DNA from: Acidimicrobiales bacterium
GTDB lineage: Bacteria; Actinomycetota; Acidimicrobiia; Acidimicrobiales; Poriferisodalaceae
Length of the DNA: 64,000 bases
Assembly (NCBI GenBank): GCA_041394185.1
Contig: JAWKIQ010000001.1
Location: forward strand, 124,001 to 188,000
Direction of reading: 5' to 3'
Part shown: one piece after another, positions 49,680 through 58,821 of the stretch
How positions within the stretch are numbered: the stretch's first letter is position 1
Layout of the letters: each line of letters begins with the position of its first letter
Made by a program: the position numbers and the translations under genes
The notes under the pieces: generated by a model
What the model saw: only the letters and a program-made list of their open reading frames with translations
Databases searched by the model: none
Told to the model about the DNA's origin: nothing

Positions 49680-50423
49680 ATGACCGAACGTGCCTATCTG
49701 CTGAGGAAGCTGGACTCTGAGTGGGAGCAGCTTGTTGAGCGTCCATCGAACCGGCGCCGAGTGCGCTGCTGGCAGGCTGAGCACGCTTGCCTACGTATCG
49801 CCGGTTCTATCGATGGGCTGGTGAGACGGATCGATGATGTCCCTCGTGAGGAGTCGACCGAGATTGTGTGGGCGCTCCTCGAACTCGCTGCTCGGGGCGA
49901 TGCGCTTGCGTCGAGGACTGTGCTTCAGGTGCTGGTCCCGGGGCTTGCGGGCGAGCTGCGATGGTTGAAGTCGTGGGCTCGGTTGGTTAGACCGCAGATG
50001 CTCGACGATGGCGAGATCGACCAATTGGTGGTGGCCGCGGGTATCGCAGCGATCGACCACGCTGCCGGGACGCGAAAGCCCTGGCCCGTCTTGTCGATGC
50101 TGCGTCGGGCGCATCGCACGTTGAAGTTCGAAACGCAGTCGATCGAAGCCTGGCAGACGTCCACCGAGGTTCTCGACGATTCCCGGCTGCTGAGCATCGG
50201 TGAAAGCGAGTCCGTGTCGCCGAGCGCCGTGTTGCTTGACGCGCTGGTGCGGGCCCGGGATGTGGGTGCGGTGTCGAGCGCCGAGGTGCGACTGCTGTGG
50301 TTGATCGACGTTGAGGGCTACACCTCCGCCGAGCTTGCTCCTGACCTTGGAATCTCGCCTCGCTCGGTCGCCCAGCGTCGGCTGCGAGCCGAGCGGCGTC
50401 TCGTTGATCTGCTGGCGTCATGA
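49680..50423 (+). CDS. Sigma-70-like regulator
   Basis: 247 residues. The C-terminus (about 200-245) has LLWLIDVEGYTSAELAPDLGISPRSVAQRRLRAERRL, a region 4-like helix-turn-helix. The middle (ALLELAARGDALASRTVLQVLVPGLAG) resembles region 2 of a divergent actinobacterial sigma-like family. It may serve as an element-specific sigma factor or a regulator with a sigma-type HTH. Its stop overlaps the TraG start (ATGA). No good ribosome site; four 12-bp repeats precede it, suggesting tight control. Confidence 0.65.
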   Translation: MTERAYLLRKLDSEWEQLVERPSNRRRVRCWQAEHACLRIAGSIDGLVRRIDDVPREESTEIVWALLELAARGDALASRTVLQVLVPGLAGELRWLKSWARLVRPQMLDDGEIDQLVVAAGIAAIDHAAGTRKPWPVLSMLRRAHRTLKFETQSIEAWQTSTEVLDDSRLLSIGESESVSPSAVLLDALVRARDVGAVSSAEVRLLWLIDVEGYTSAELAPDLGISPRSVAQRRLRAERRLVDLLAS

Positions 50424-52399
50424 CCAATCAGCAAGGTCGAACAACGGCGCCACTTGTCGGCGATGAGGCGATCGCGGCGCTGGTGATCGTTGTCGGAGTG
50501 GTGTGTGCGGCGGTGTGGAGTGGCGCTCAGGTCGCTGTGTTCGTGAGCTCTGGGCACTTCCTCGACATCGGTCTAGGTGACGCCCTCAGCGCGGCACTGC
50601 GACTTCCCGACAACGCTTCACAGCCACGGCTAGCCTGGAGCGACACGGCGGTGGCCGAGTCGCTGCCGGGACCGTTCCTCTACTGGCTGGCGACCACTGT
50701 CACCGCGCTCGTCGAGTTGGGCGCGGTCGTGTGGCTCTGGCTGAAGGTCTCGTCATCGTCGATCGGGACCCGCCAGCGGACTCGCTTGGGGGTTCGGGTC
50801 GGTGCCCGACTTGCAGAGCGGCGAGATCTCCGGCCGCTGATCGTCTCGGGTCCTGCGCCGGGGCGGTTCGTATTCGGACGGCTGGACCGCACCACGCTGC
50901 TCGCCACCGAGGCTGGAGAGCCGACGAAGCGTCGCCGTCGGCGGATGCGTGGCGGTCGTCGTACTGCGGTGGCGATGATCGGTCCGTCGCAGTCTGGCAA
51001 GACGAGCGCTGTGGTCGCCGGGATTCTCGACTGGAACGGTCCGGCGGTGTTGTCGTCGGTCAAGAACGATCTGTTCGACGAGACCGTCGCCCGCCGCATT
51101 CAGCTCGGCCAGGTGTACGTGTTCGATCCGATGCGCACCAGTCCCCGCCTGCCCGACGGGGTGAAGCGGGTCGGATGGTCACCCCTGCACGCGGCGAGGA
51201 CCGTGTCCGGGGCGATCGAGATATCGACCGCTCTGCTCGATGCCGCACCCAAGGACGGGGTCACGAACGCGAGCTACTGGACATCGAAGGGACAGGCCCT
51301 GCTGTGGCCGATGCTCTTCGCTGCGGCGCAGGACCCCGAGCGCACCATGGCCGACGTCGTGCGGTGGCTGTCGTCCCAGGACGGCAATCCCCAGCCGCAG
51401 CGGCAGCCGGGCGGCAATGGCGCTCCCCAAGTGGACCCGACTCATGCCAGCGAGATCCGCTCGATCCTCAAGCACTACGAGGCGACCGGAGAGGAGCGGG
51501 TCGCGATTCAGGCTGCTCACACGCTCTCCCAGTTCGAAGGGTTCTTCCGGCTCGATCACCGGACACGCTCCGACATCTACTCGACTTCTCAGACACTGGT
51601 GCAGCCGTGGGAGGACCCGAACATCTCGTACGCATCGTCATCGGCTGCCGGGGATCCTGCTGATCTGCGACAGGTCCTCGAGGGGGCCAACACGCTGTAT
51701 GTATGCACCCCCCTCAAGGACGCCGCCCGGTATTCGGTCGTGTTCGGTGGGTTGCTAGGCGCGCTGCTTCGAGACCAGGCCTACGACGTTGCCAACCGCT
51801 ACGGCAAGCGGCTACCCGGACTGCTCTGTGTGGTCGACGAGGCGGGCAACACTCCGCTTCGCTGGCTGCCCGAGGTCGCTTCGACCTGTTCGGGTATCGG
51901 GGTTCAGCTCGTCACCGTCTGGCAATCGAAGGCCCAGATCGACGCCACCTACCAGGACCAGGCCGACCCGATGCTCACTAACCACGCGACGAAGATCTTC
52001 TTCGCCGGTGCGTCCGATGTCGCGACCCTCGGATACGTCACCTACCTCGGCGGGGAGGAGGAAGTCTCCCAACGCACCGCCAACGCCGATGCCCACATGG
52101 GGGGCTACCGAAGGGGCGTGGGCGACTCGACAACCCACCGACCGCTGCTGCCGCCCGAGGTGCTCCGCCAGGCCGACCCCGGCAACGCGATCCTCTTCCA
52201 CGCAACTCTCGCGCCGGCCCACATCGAGGGCCGATGGGTCGGCGACGAACCCCGTCTTGCTCGTCTCGCCGCGGGTAGGGAACCCAAGCCGAGGGTCGCT
52301 ATCGACGAGGCGCTGAGGGATGCCCTCGGCTACGACGCGACACCGCCCATCGAAGTGCTCCGACACTTGAGGTCGGGGCCTAGCGGCAGCGTCCCATGA
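50420..52399 (+). CDS. TraG/VirD4-family coupling protein
   Basis: 659 residues. Two N-terminal helices (about 18-45, ALVIVVGVVCAAVWSGA; and 85-110, FLYWLATTVTALVELGAVVWLWL), then the RecA-like core: MIGPSQSGKTSAVVAGIL near 185, LSSVKNDLFDETV, FDPM, LLCVVDEAGNTPLRWLPE near 470 (Walker B), SGIGVQLVTVWQSKAQID. It links the relaxosome to the T4SS channel and pumps DNA. Translationally coupled to the sigma-like gene. Confidence 0.92.
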   Translation: MTNQQGRTTAPLVGDEAIAALVIVVGVVCAAVWSGAQVAVFVSSGHFLDIGLGDALSAALRLPDNASQPRLAWSDTAVAESLPGPFLYWLATTVTALVELGAVVWLWLKVSSSSIGTRQRTRLGVRVGARLAERRDLRPLIVSGPAPGRFVFGRLDRTTLLATEAGEPTKRRRRRMRGGRRTAVAMIGPSQSGKTSAVVAGILDWNGPAVLSSVKNDLFDETVARRIQLGQVYVFDPMRTSPRLPDGVKRVGWSPLHAARTVSGAIEISTALLDAAPKDGVTNASYWTSKGQALLWPMLFAAAQDPERTMADVVRWLSSQDGNPQPQRQPGGNGAPQVDPTHASEIRSILKHYEATGEERVAIQAAHTLSQFEGFFRLDHRTRSDIYSTSQTLVQPWEDPNISYASSSAAGDPADLRQVLEGANTLYVCTPLKDAARYSVVFGGLLGALLRDQAYDVANRYGKRLPGLLCVVDEAGNTPLRWLPEVASTCSGIGVQLVTVWQSKAQIDATYQDQADPMLTNHATKIFFAGASDVATLGYVTYLGGEEEVSQRTANADAHMGGYRRGVGDSTTHRPLLPPEVLRQADPGNAILFHATLAPAHIEGRWVGDEPRLARLAAGREPKPRVAIDEALRDALGYDATPPIEVLRHLRSGPSGSVP

Positions 52400-52476
52400 G
52401 AGCCGTTGCCCGGCAAGTTCGTACGGACGCCGCAGCGATGGCTCGCACCGAAAGAAGCGCGACCAAGCGCCGATGA
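52396..52476 (+). CDS. Possible 26-residue small protein after the coupling protein
   Basis: ATG at 52396 overlaps the TraG stop (ATGA) and reads MRAVARQVRTDAAAMARTER plus six residues, very basic, then a TGA that itself overlaps the next ATG. Two consecutive ATGA junctions are more than I expect by chance, so a coupled small ORF is plausible. No homology known. Confidence 0.3.
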   Translation: MRAVARQVRTDAAAMARTERSATKRR

Positions 52477-52598
52477 GGGATCGACTCGACCGCGCAGGCG
52501 AGCGGCAGCGCCTGACGCGGCTTGGCGTCAACGGAGCGGCCACCTTCCGGTACTCACCGTCGGCGTGGAACACTGAGGACATCCGAGTTTGTCTTTAG
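52473..52598 (+). CDS. Possible 41-residue small protein
   Basis: Second in the ATGA chain after TraG: MRDRLDRAGERQRLTRLGV then NGAATFRYSPSAWNTEDIRVCL. Basic, helical first half. The remaining bases to 52724 hold no other reading frame that I can support. Function unknown. Confidence 0.35.
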   Translation: MRDRLDRAGERQRLTRLGVNGAATFRYSPSAWNTEDIRVCL

Positions 52599-52724
52599 AA
52601 GGCGCCTACGCGAGGTCTGATCGGCGTCTCGAAGCCAGAAGCCCGTCCACGACGGAGTCGAAACAATGTCCCAGGGGCTTCGTATGCTGTCGAGCAGTGG
52701 CCGGCGAACGAAGGGGCTGTTGAC

Positions 52725-53969
52725 GTGGCGAGGGAGGAGTTGCTGTTCGCGGCTCGCGATCTCAGGGGGTGGCTCGCAAGTCGCCTTGAAGACGCTACCG
52801 ATGCCGCGAGACGAACTCATGCGGATGAGGCCATCGCGCGCCCACCCGGCCAGATCACCGACGAAATCGTCGCTCGGTATCTACTCGTGGAACCGCGGCT
52901 TCGAATCGAGGAGACGACCGGGGCGGTCGACGATCAGACTGTTGACGTGTCACGCGACTTCGGGCGCGCGGTCTTTGATCGTTCGCGAGCTGCACTCGTC
53001 GATGGCACGCGTCTAGCACTACGCGCTCCTTACGAGGGTCCCATCGAGGCACTTCGTTTGCAGGCGAGCACATTCTCGCTAAACCCTCCTCGTGCAGTCA
53101 TCGGTCCAAAGGACGTGTCCGTCTATCGCGACGTTCCTGCCGATGTGCTCATGCGAGATCGTGAGAAGGTAGTCGAGAGTCTCCATGGCGAGCTGCGTGA
53201 CGTTGATCGCTATCTCGAGTACGCGCGGAACGACATCCGCGGCTTTAACGCGACACTTCGAGCAACGGTCAAAAAGACAGCGGAAGCCCGCCGCAAGAAG
53301 GTGCTGGCAGATCGTGAGACCGAGGCAATGCTCGGAGTCCCGATAGCCCGCAATGGTTCAGCCGCAACCACATACCAGGTCTCGCCCGTCGAGCGTAAGC
53401 GTGTGTCGCCATCTTGGAAGAAGCCTGAGCAGCCCTTCGAGCCCGAGCCAGCGATTAGCGACAGCGATTTCGCTGATGTGATCGGCGACATCAGCAACAT
53501 CACGACGATGTTCGAACGACTGGCCGTCACCTATGCAGCGATGGATGAGGAGCGCCTTCGCGATCAAATACTGGCGATGCTTGGAAACGTCTACGGGCCC
53601 GCCACGGGAGAGTCGTTCAGCAAGCGCGGCAAGTCGGACATCTACCTACCCTGGGATGGCGGCAAGCCCGTTTTTCTGGCCGAGTGCAAATGGTGGTCTG
53701 GGCCAAAGGCGTTCAAGCAACACGACCTGCCGCAGTTGCTCGACCGATACGTCGTCTGGCGGGATACTCACGCGGCGATGATCCTCTTCATCCGGAACAA
53801 GAATGCCACCGCTGTGGTCGAGCAAGCTGTTGAGATTCTGTGCTCCCACCCACGGTACGTCCGTGAAGCGGACTCAATTGGCGACTCGCGCGTTTTCGTT
53901 CTGCACAAGGACGGCGATCCCGATCGAGAGATCAAGCTGGCACTCGTCTGCGCAGTCATCCACGCTTGA
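52725..53969 (+). CDS. PD-(D/E)xK nuclease-fold protein of unknown function
   Basis: 414 residues from a GTG with AAGGGG upstream. The C-terminal third has SKRGKSDIYLPWDGGKPVFLAECKWWSG: Asp, then Glu-x-Lys on the next strand, the metal-binding pattern of restriction-type nucleases, followed by LPQLLDRYVVWRDTHAAMILFI. The N-terminal 250 residues (DFGRAVFDRSRAALV, LRLQASTFSLNPPRA, coiled RDREKVVESLHGELRDVDRYLEYAR) carry a long charged helix that could sense or span something. No signal or methylase partner. It sits between the coupling protein and relaxase; defence or DNA processing is possible. Confidence 0.65.
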   Translation: MAREELLFAARDLRGWLASRLEDATDAARRTHADEAIARPPGQITDEIVARYLLVEPRLRIEETTGAVDDQTVDVSRDFGRAVFDRSRAALVDGTRLALRAPYEGPIEALRLQASTFSLNPPRAVIGPKDVSVYRDVPADVLMRDREKVVESLHGELRDVDRYLEYARNDIRGFNATLRATVKKTAEARRKKVLADRETEAMLGVPIARNGSAATTYQVSPVERKRVSPSWKKPEQPFEPEPAISDSDFADVIGDISNITTMFERLAVTYAAMDEERLRDQILAMLGNVYGPATGESFSKRGKSDIYLPWDGGKPVFLAECKWWSGPKAFKQHDLPQLLDRYVVWRDTHAAMILFIRNKNATAVVEQAVEILCSHPRYVREADSIGDSRVFVLHKDGDPDREIKLALVCAVIHA

Positions 53970-54078
53970 CCACCGACCAGCGCGTTACGGCACGGAGCAT
54001 CGACGACCTACCTTTCGTCACGCCTACGAATCGGCCACGGGTGCGACCGGCGAAAGCGTCGCTCGCTTGCACGCCGGC

Positions 54079-57000
54079 TCATCGTTCGATGCCGAAGGGC
54101 TGCGGCTCGAATGTCACCGATGCCTGAAGCCAAGCATCGAAGAGGTGGGAGACCGCGGGCGCATGACCGATCGCGGGGTTGTCGGGCGTGATCGAACCGT
54201 CGGCGGGTGTCTTGCCGAGGACGGCGTGACGGTAGGTCTCGATTGCGGTTGCTTGTCGGTCCCAGTCGGTTCCGTCGGGTGGGCGTTCGCCGAGGGTTTC
54301 GGTGAGGTAGGGCGCGGGGTTGTCGACGGCTGTTCGGATTCGGGGTTCGAGGGCGTGGTCGATGACGTTCACTTCGTGCCTCGCGGCGTCGAGCGCTCCG
54401 GGCTGCTCGGCAGCGCTGGCGAGAAGGTTCTCGACGGTGGCCAGGCGCTGGTTCGCGGTGGCGAGTTGGCGTTCGGCGTCGTTGAGTTGGCGGCGTGCGA
54501 GTTCTGCCCGGTCTGGGTCTCGTCGTTCTTGCCGTGGCGTCGTAGCGGTCTGTGCTTGCGATCGTGCGGCGGCGAGTGCTTCGGCAGCGTGCTGCACATC
54601 GTGTCGTGCTCGGTCGTGGTCGTGTTGCAGGAGCCGTGGCTGGTAGTCCGGAACGGCCAGAGCCTGGGCGATGAGCTCGTTCCGGTGGGCGGCGAGTTCG
54701 GCCATCGGGGTATCGCTGAACAGGGTCGCTTGAGCGGTCGCGAGCGACTCGCCGAGTTGCATGTGTTCGGTGCGCTGGGCGGCAGGGGCTTCGCGTGGCG
54801 GTTGGGCCGGTGTCAGTTCGGCCCCGGTCGGCGGGTTCCAGCGGGCTGTGTAGAGGGCGTGGCGGGAGACGGCGTCGTCCCATTCGGTCGGGTTGGGGTG
54901 CTGGTTTCGCGGTCCGAGTGCTGACTCGATGGCGGCGGGCGGGTTGGTGATGGCGTCGTGGGTGATGCGTGCTCGTGCGATCGTGGCGGCCTGTTGATGA
55001 ATGGGATCGGTGGTTCGTTCGAGGTCGGCGAGGGGTAGGTGGGTTGCGCTGACGACGGAGGCGATGTCGGGTGCTCGGGTGGTGGCGACGTCGGTAAGTC
55101 GGTTCTTGTCGAGCTGCTGGGTGAGGGCCTCGATGGGGTCGTCGGGTTTGGTCTGGAGGCGGGGGAGTTGTGGGTCGGTGTCGATTCCGTTGGGTTCGGT
55201 GGCGACGGTGTAGAGGCGCGTGTCGTGGGTGCCTCGGGTGAGGCCGACGTATACGGCTTCGGGTTGGCTGGTGTCTGTGGCGAGCATGCGACCGGCTGCG
55301 TAGGTGTCGCCTTGGGCGGCGTGGCTGGTGAGGGCGTAGGCGGGGGAGAGTCCGCCGGTGACGCCGGGGCGGATCTCGGTGGTGAGCCAGTCGTGGGGAA
55401 CGTCGATGGGTCCTCGGTGGTCGAAGTCGACGGTGAGGGTGGTCTTGTCGATGGCGGTGATGGTTCCGGTGGTGCCGTTGCGGATGTAGTTCTTAGGGTC
55501 GTCGGTGGGGTGGAGTCCTCGGTTCGCGGCGCGGGCGATGACCTGGTCGCCGACGTGGAAGGTGGCTTCGCCGATCGTGGTCCCGTTCTGGCTGATGGTG
55601 CCGTCTGCTTTGAGGAGTGCTTGGGCTCGGGTGTTGAGGGCGCGGCGTTCGGTGTGGTGTTCGGCGATCATGCGGCTGGGCCGGTCGGTGTGGATCTGGC
55701 GGTCGAGGTACCAGTCGGCGGCGAGGGCGTCGAGGAGTTCGGCGGCGCTGGGTGCGGTCACGATTCGTTGGTTGGCGTCGAGTCGGGCTATGGCGTCAGC
55801 GATGCGGCCGTTGCGGTAGTCGGCGTTGGCGAGGCGAACGTCGGCCATCTGGGGTGTGGCTTGGCGTCGGTTTTGGGTGAGGGTTGGGGTGCGGTCATGG
55901 TGGCGGGCGACGAGTTCGGCCCACATTCCGCCGGCGTCGACGGAGCTGTGTTGGTGGGGGTCGCCGATGGTTCGCATCGCTGCGCCGGCTGTGTCGACGT
56001 GGTGGGCGAGGCGGGCGTGGTGGCGGTTGCCGAGGGTTGATGCTTCGTCGACGATCACGATCGTGCGGCGGTCGAGGATCGGGCCTGGGGCGGTGTCGAG
56101 TCGGGTGACGAGCCCGGCGACGGTTCGTGACGGGATGCCGGTGGAGCGTTGGAGGACTTCGGCGGCTGTTCCGTTCACGGCTGCTCCGACGACCTGGTAG
56201 CCGGCGGCTTCCCAGGCTCGGGCGGCGACTTCGAGTGCTGAGGTCTTGCCTGACCCTGCGGGTCCGACGACGGCCTGGTGGCGGTCGCCGCTGCCGCAGA
56301 TCGAGTGGACCATCGCGCGTTGGTCGTTGCCGAGGCGGTGACCGCTGGCGGTTTCCCAGCGGGTGATCTCGGCGTTGATGATGTCGGCTGGGACGACGGC
56401 GCTGTTGGTGTCGTGGCCGCCGACGTAGCTGGCGGCGATCGATTCTTCCAGGCGGATCATGGTGGGTGTCGTGTACTGCTGGCCTCCGACGCCTACGGGT
56501 TTGCGGTCGCCTGGCTCGAGCGGGATCGCTTCGATCGAGTGCAGCCACGCGTCAGCGTGGTGTTCGACCTCGTCGGCTGACAGTCGTCCTGCGGTGTGGT
56601 CGACGATGGTCTGTATGACGTCGCGGCGATCGAAGATCGTCTTCTGTTCGGTAACTCCGTCTGGTCCCGCGAGGTGGCGGTAGAGCCGTTCGGTGTCGGC
56701 ACTTGTCCAGAGTCGTGTGGGTGGTGCGGTGGTTGCGTCGAGGAGTTGTTCGGGCCCGAAGCCGTTGGCTGCGAGTTTCTCTGCCCACCCTCGGCGTAGT
56801 GCGGTCGGGTCGGCGCCGGTGGTCTTGCCTGCCCGTGTCATGAGCGCTGCCTGCTTGCGGGCTTTGGTCGAGTCGGCGCCGAGTTCGTCGGTGAGGTTGA
56901 GGATCTGGCGACGTCGCGTCGACATGGCGTCGATCGCCTCGCCTGGTACGCCCTCGACGTTGGCGGTCCCACGGTGGGTGGGGGTCCAGGCGATGCCTCG

Positions 57001-58019
57001 CCGGTTGCAGGCGTGCTGCATCTCGGTCTCGGCGAGATAGCCGGCGGTGGTTGCGTGGGCGAACAAACCGCGGGCGTCGAGTGCCTGGGTCCGGCCGTTG
57101 GACCCTGTGCCCATGTTGGCGATCACGACGTGCTCGTGGAGCTGAGGTTCGAGTTCCCGGTTGGTCGAGTGCCGGTACGACGCGGCGATCATGTCAGACA
57201 CGGGTTCGGAGCCTCGGCCTCGCCGGACCCACACGGCGTTTGCTTCCAGGTACTCCATTCCTCGGGCAACGCCCGCTTCGAAGGCTTCCTCGACCAGTTC
57301 CCTGACTTCGGGGCTGCCGGTGGCCCACAGGATCGACAGCGACTTCGGCGCCGAGAACGTCACGTCATAGGCCATCACGACCTGGGGGATCTCCCGGGCA
57401 GCGATGAACCGCTCGACCTCGGAACGGGTGACCATCCACTGCCCGTCCACCTTCGTGGCCGACAAGTAGGTGCCCGAACGGCGACCAGTAGATGGCTCAG
57501 GGGGAGTAATAGGTGAACCAGTAGGAGCAGTAGGTGAGGTGAATTCGGCCTGGTCAGCGGTGTGTTTCGTGGCCAGCCGCCACAGGTAGCTGCGGTGGAC
57601 ACCGCTCGCCTCGGCCGCCTGGGGTAGCGAGAACAGTTCGTCTGGCTTGCCCGGGGGCAGGCCCTTGGCGTGGTTCTTCGCCCGACCGGCGGAACCGACG
57701 GCGGTGACGAGCTGTGCACCAGTGCTCGGGTCCTGGCCGAGTAGGACCCGGGTCAGGTGAGTTGGCTCGACGGTGTCTCCGAGGCCGCTGGCGCCCGCAC
57801 CGCGCCAGCGGCCGGGATGCTCGGGGGCGTCCGAGTAGTAGCTCCCCGGCCCAGCCTGGCTCTGGACAGCGGCTGGGGTCGATTGACCCAGGCTGCCCGG
57901 CCGGCGCGGTCGCCGGTGTTGGCTCCCTGGAGGTAGTTGACGATGTCGCGGGCCGCTCCAGCGGTGCGGTCCGAACGGACTCCGAGTGCTGTGACGCTCA
58001 CCAGCATGGTGGCGTCCAT
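54079..58019 (-). CDS. MobF (TrwC/TraI-like) relaxase-helicase with inserted HTH; one-base frameshift near the start
   Basis: About 1313 residues. The true N-terminus (MLVSVTALGVRSDRTAG...DIVNYLQGA) lies in another frame from the rest; one C added near 57865 joins it to GPGSYYSDAPEHPGRWRGAG. Tyrosines of SYYS are candidate nucleophiles. An excisionase/MerR-like HTH (about 133-205: LPQAAEASGVHRSYLWRLA ... VTRSEVERFIAAREI) is inserted before YDVTFSAPKSLSILW. The histidine motif QLHEHVVIAN is near 294. The SF1 helicase part has VVGPAGSGKTSALE near 582, IVIVDEAST, and YALTSHAAQGDTY. A coiled-coil Ala/Arg/Gln-rich tail follows. It nicks oriT and unwinds the strand. Start 58019 or, by overlap with a mini-ORF stop, GTG 58001. 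Confidence 0.88.
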
Positions 58020-58036
58020 CGGCGTAGTCTCTCCAT
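57998..58036 (-). CDS. Putative 12-residue leader ORF upstream of the relaxase
   Basis: ATG at 58036 is 13 bases after the start of CCCTGGG in promoter copy 3 and reads MERLRRWTPPCW, then TGA. The stop overlaps an in-frame GTG of the relaxase (GTGA at 58001). The same geometry is seen at the hydrolase and lipoprotein genes. Positional evidence only. Confidence 0.35.
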   Translation of the reverse strand: MERLRRWTPPCW

Positions 58037-58042
58037 GCCCTC

Positions 58043-58099
58043 CCCAGGGACATGGAAACGCCTCGAACGCGACAGCGGACCGCTGGATTTCTTGGGCTG
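58043..58099 (-). promoter_or_regulatory. Composite promoter element, copy 3 (one good half-site)
   Basis: CCCAGGGACAT at 58043-58053 and CGCGACAG at 58068-58075 keep the 25-base offset and point to the relaxase. The opposite half is only a remnant (ATTTCTTG near 58087-58094), placed as in copy 2. So control here is one-directional. Confidence 0.6.
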
Positions 58100-58120
58100 A
58101 TGCGCACCTACTGGTCCACC

Positions 58121-58138
58121 GGAGGTCGGTAGACCTCC
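58121..58138. repeat. Perfect inverted repeat GGAGGTC-GGTA-GACCTCC
   Basis: Seven-base stem, four-base loop, 100 bases upstream of the relaxase start. Could be a relaxase-binding hairpin of oriT or a regulator site. No U-tract, so not a normal terminator. Confidence 0.45.
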
Positions 58139-58339
58139 AGATGTGTCTCGGCGGATTCGGTTCGGGCAGTAGTTGAGGGCCGTCGACAGATTCGGGATGC
58201 GAGCGCGAGGCTGCTCGGACGCGGGTGGGTTGTCCGTGGAGACGTGTGGGGTTGGCGGGAAGCGTCTGGAGTCGTCGAGCGTCTGGGGTTGGACGGTGTG
58301 GGGGTTGGGGCGAGTCGTGTGGATTGGTGCTGGCGCGAC

Positions 58340-58366
58340 GAGGCCGAGCCTTTGGGGCTCGGCCTC
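58340..58366 (-). terminator. Strong hairpin downstream of the small HTH gene
   Basis: GAGGCCGAGCC (58340-58350) pairs perfectly with GGCTCGGCCTC (58356-58366) around a TTTGG loop. It begins 29 bases past the stop of the leftward HTH gene (58396-58632). The stem is very stable, but a U-rich tail is lacking, as is frequent in actinobacteria. Confidence 0.55.
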
Positions 58367-58395
58367 TGTCGTGGCGGGGTGATGTGGCGGTTTCG

Positions 58396-58632
58396 CTACT
58401 GCCAGTCGGGCCAGATGTTGAGCGGGTGGTAGCCGAGCGTGACGGCTGCGTTGTCAGCCTGGTGGTCGCTGAGTCCTGCTCGGCGCCAGCGGCTGACGGT
58501 GCGTGGGCTGACTCCGAGCCGGCGAGCAAGGGCGGTGATGGTTGGGTTACCGGTCGCGGCCATGAGCGGTGCGAATGGCCAGCGGGCCCGGTCGTCGCTC
58601 GAGGTCGTGGCGCGGTAGGGCGGAGGGATGTG
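58396..58632 (-). CDS. Small HTH DNA-binding protein A
   Basis: 78 residues from the ATG at 58632, with GGAG seven bases upstream. ITALARRLGVSPRTVSRWRRAGLSDHQADNAAV is a clear helix-turn-helix, followed by LGYHPLNIWPDW. It is a paralogue of the protein at 59872-60081, which has the same RRLGVSxRTVxRWR core and HP..(I/V)W..W end. Probable repressor or accessory factor of the transfer region; promoter copy 4 lies directly upstream. Confidence 0.75.
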   Translation of the reverse strand, partial: HIPPPYRATTSSDDRARWPFAPLMAATGNPTITALARRLGVSPRTVSRWRRAGLSDHQADNAAVTLGYHPLNIWPDWQ

Positions 58633-58671
58633 CATCGGTGACTCCAGGTGCGGAAGGGTTCTGATGCACAC

Positions 58672-58726
58672 CCCAGGGACCTTCGAGGCGCCGAAACGCG
58701 ACAAGTCAGGGAGAGATTCTTGGAGC
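58672..58726 (-). promoter_or_regulatory. Composite promoter element, copy 4 (one good half-site)
   Basis: CCCAGGGAC at 58672-58680 and CGCGACAAG at 58697-58705 keep the 25-base offset and point to the small HTH gene. The opposite half is degenerate (GATTCTTGG near 58714-58722). The position 13 bases after CCCTGGG is ATC instead of ATG, so the HTH gene relies on its own ribosome site. Confidence 0.6.
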
Positions 58727-58821
58727 AGGTGGAGCCATGGGCGTCTTGGGCCGAGGAGGCGTCTGGCAGTTGGTCCGTCTGTGTTACTTCACGTCGGAGT
58801 CCGAAGTGGACGCCCGAGTTG

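Larger units (their letters stand above)
58020..58395. other. Intergenic region upstream of relaxase (candidate oriT region)
   Basis: 376 bases without a supported gene apart from the mini-ORF. It contains promoter copy 3, a perfect 7 bp hairpin at 58121-58138, GT-rich plus-strand sequence (58220-58320), and a strong terminator-like hairpin at 58340-58366. MobF oriT sites usually lie close to the relaxase gene, so this is the best candidate in the window, but no nic sequence was recognised. Confidence 0.35.

Noticed and set aside
55039..56040. Long plus-strand reading frame of 333 codons
   Set aside because: Antisense to the relaxase helicase domain; Gly/Val-rich translation with no motif, caused by third-position GC bias.
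58340..58366. Riboswitch or structured RNA
   Set aside because: A single simple stem-loop downstream of a stop codon is better explained as a terminator.
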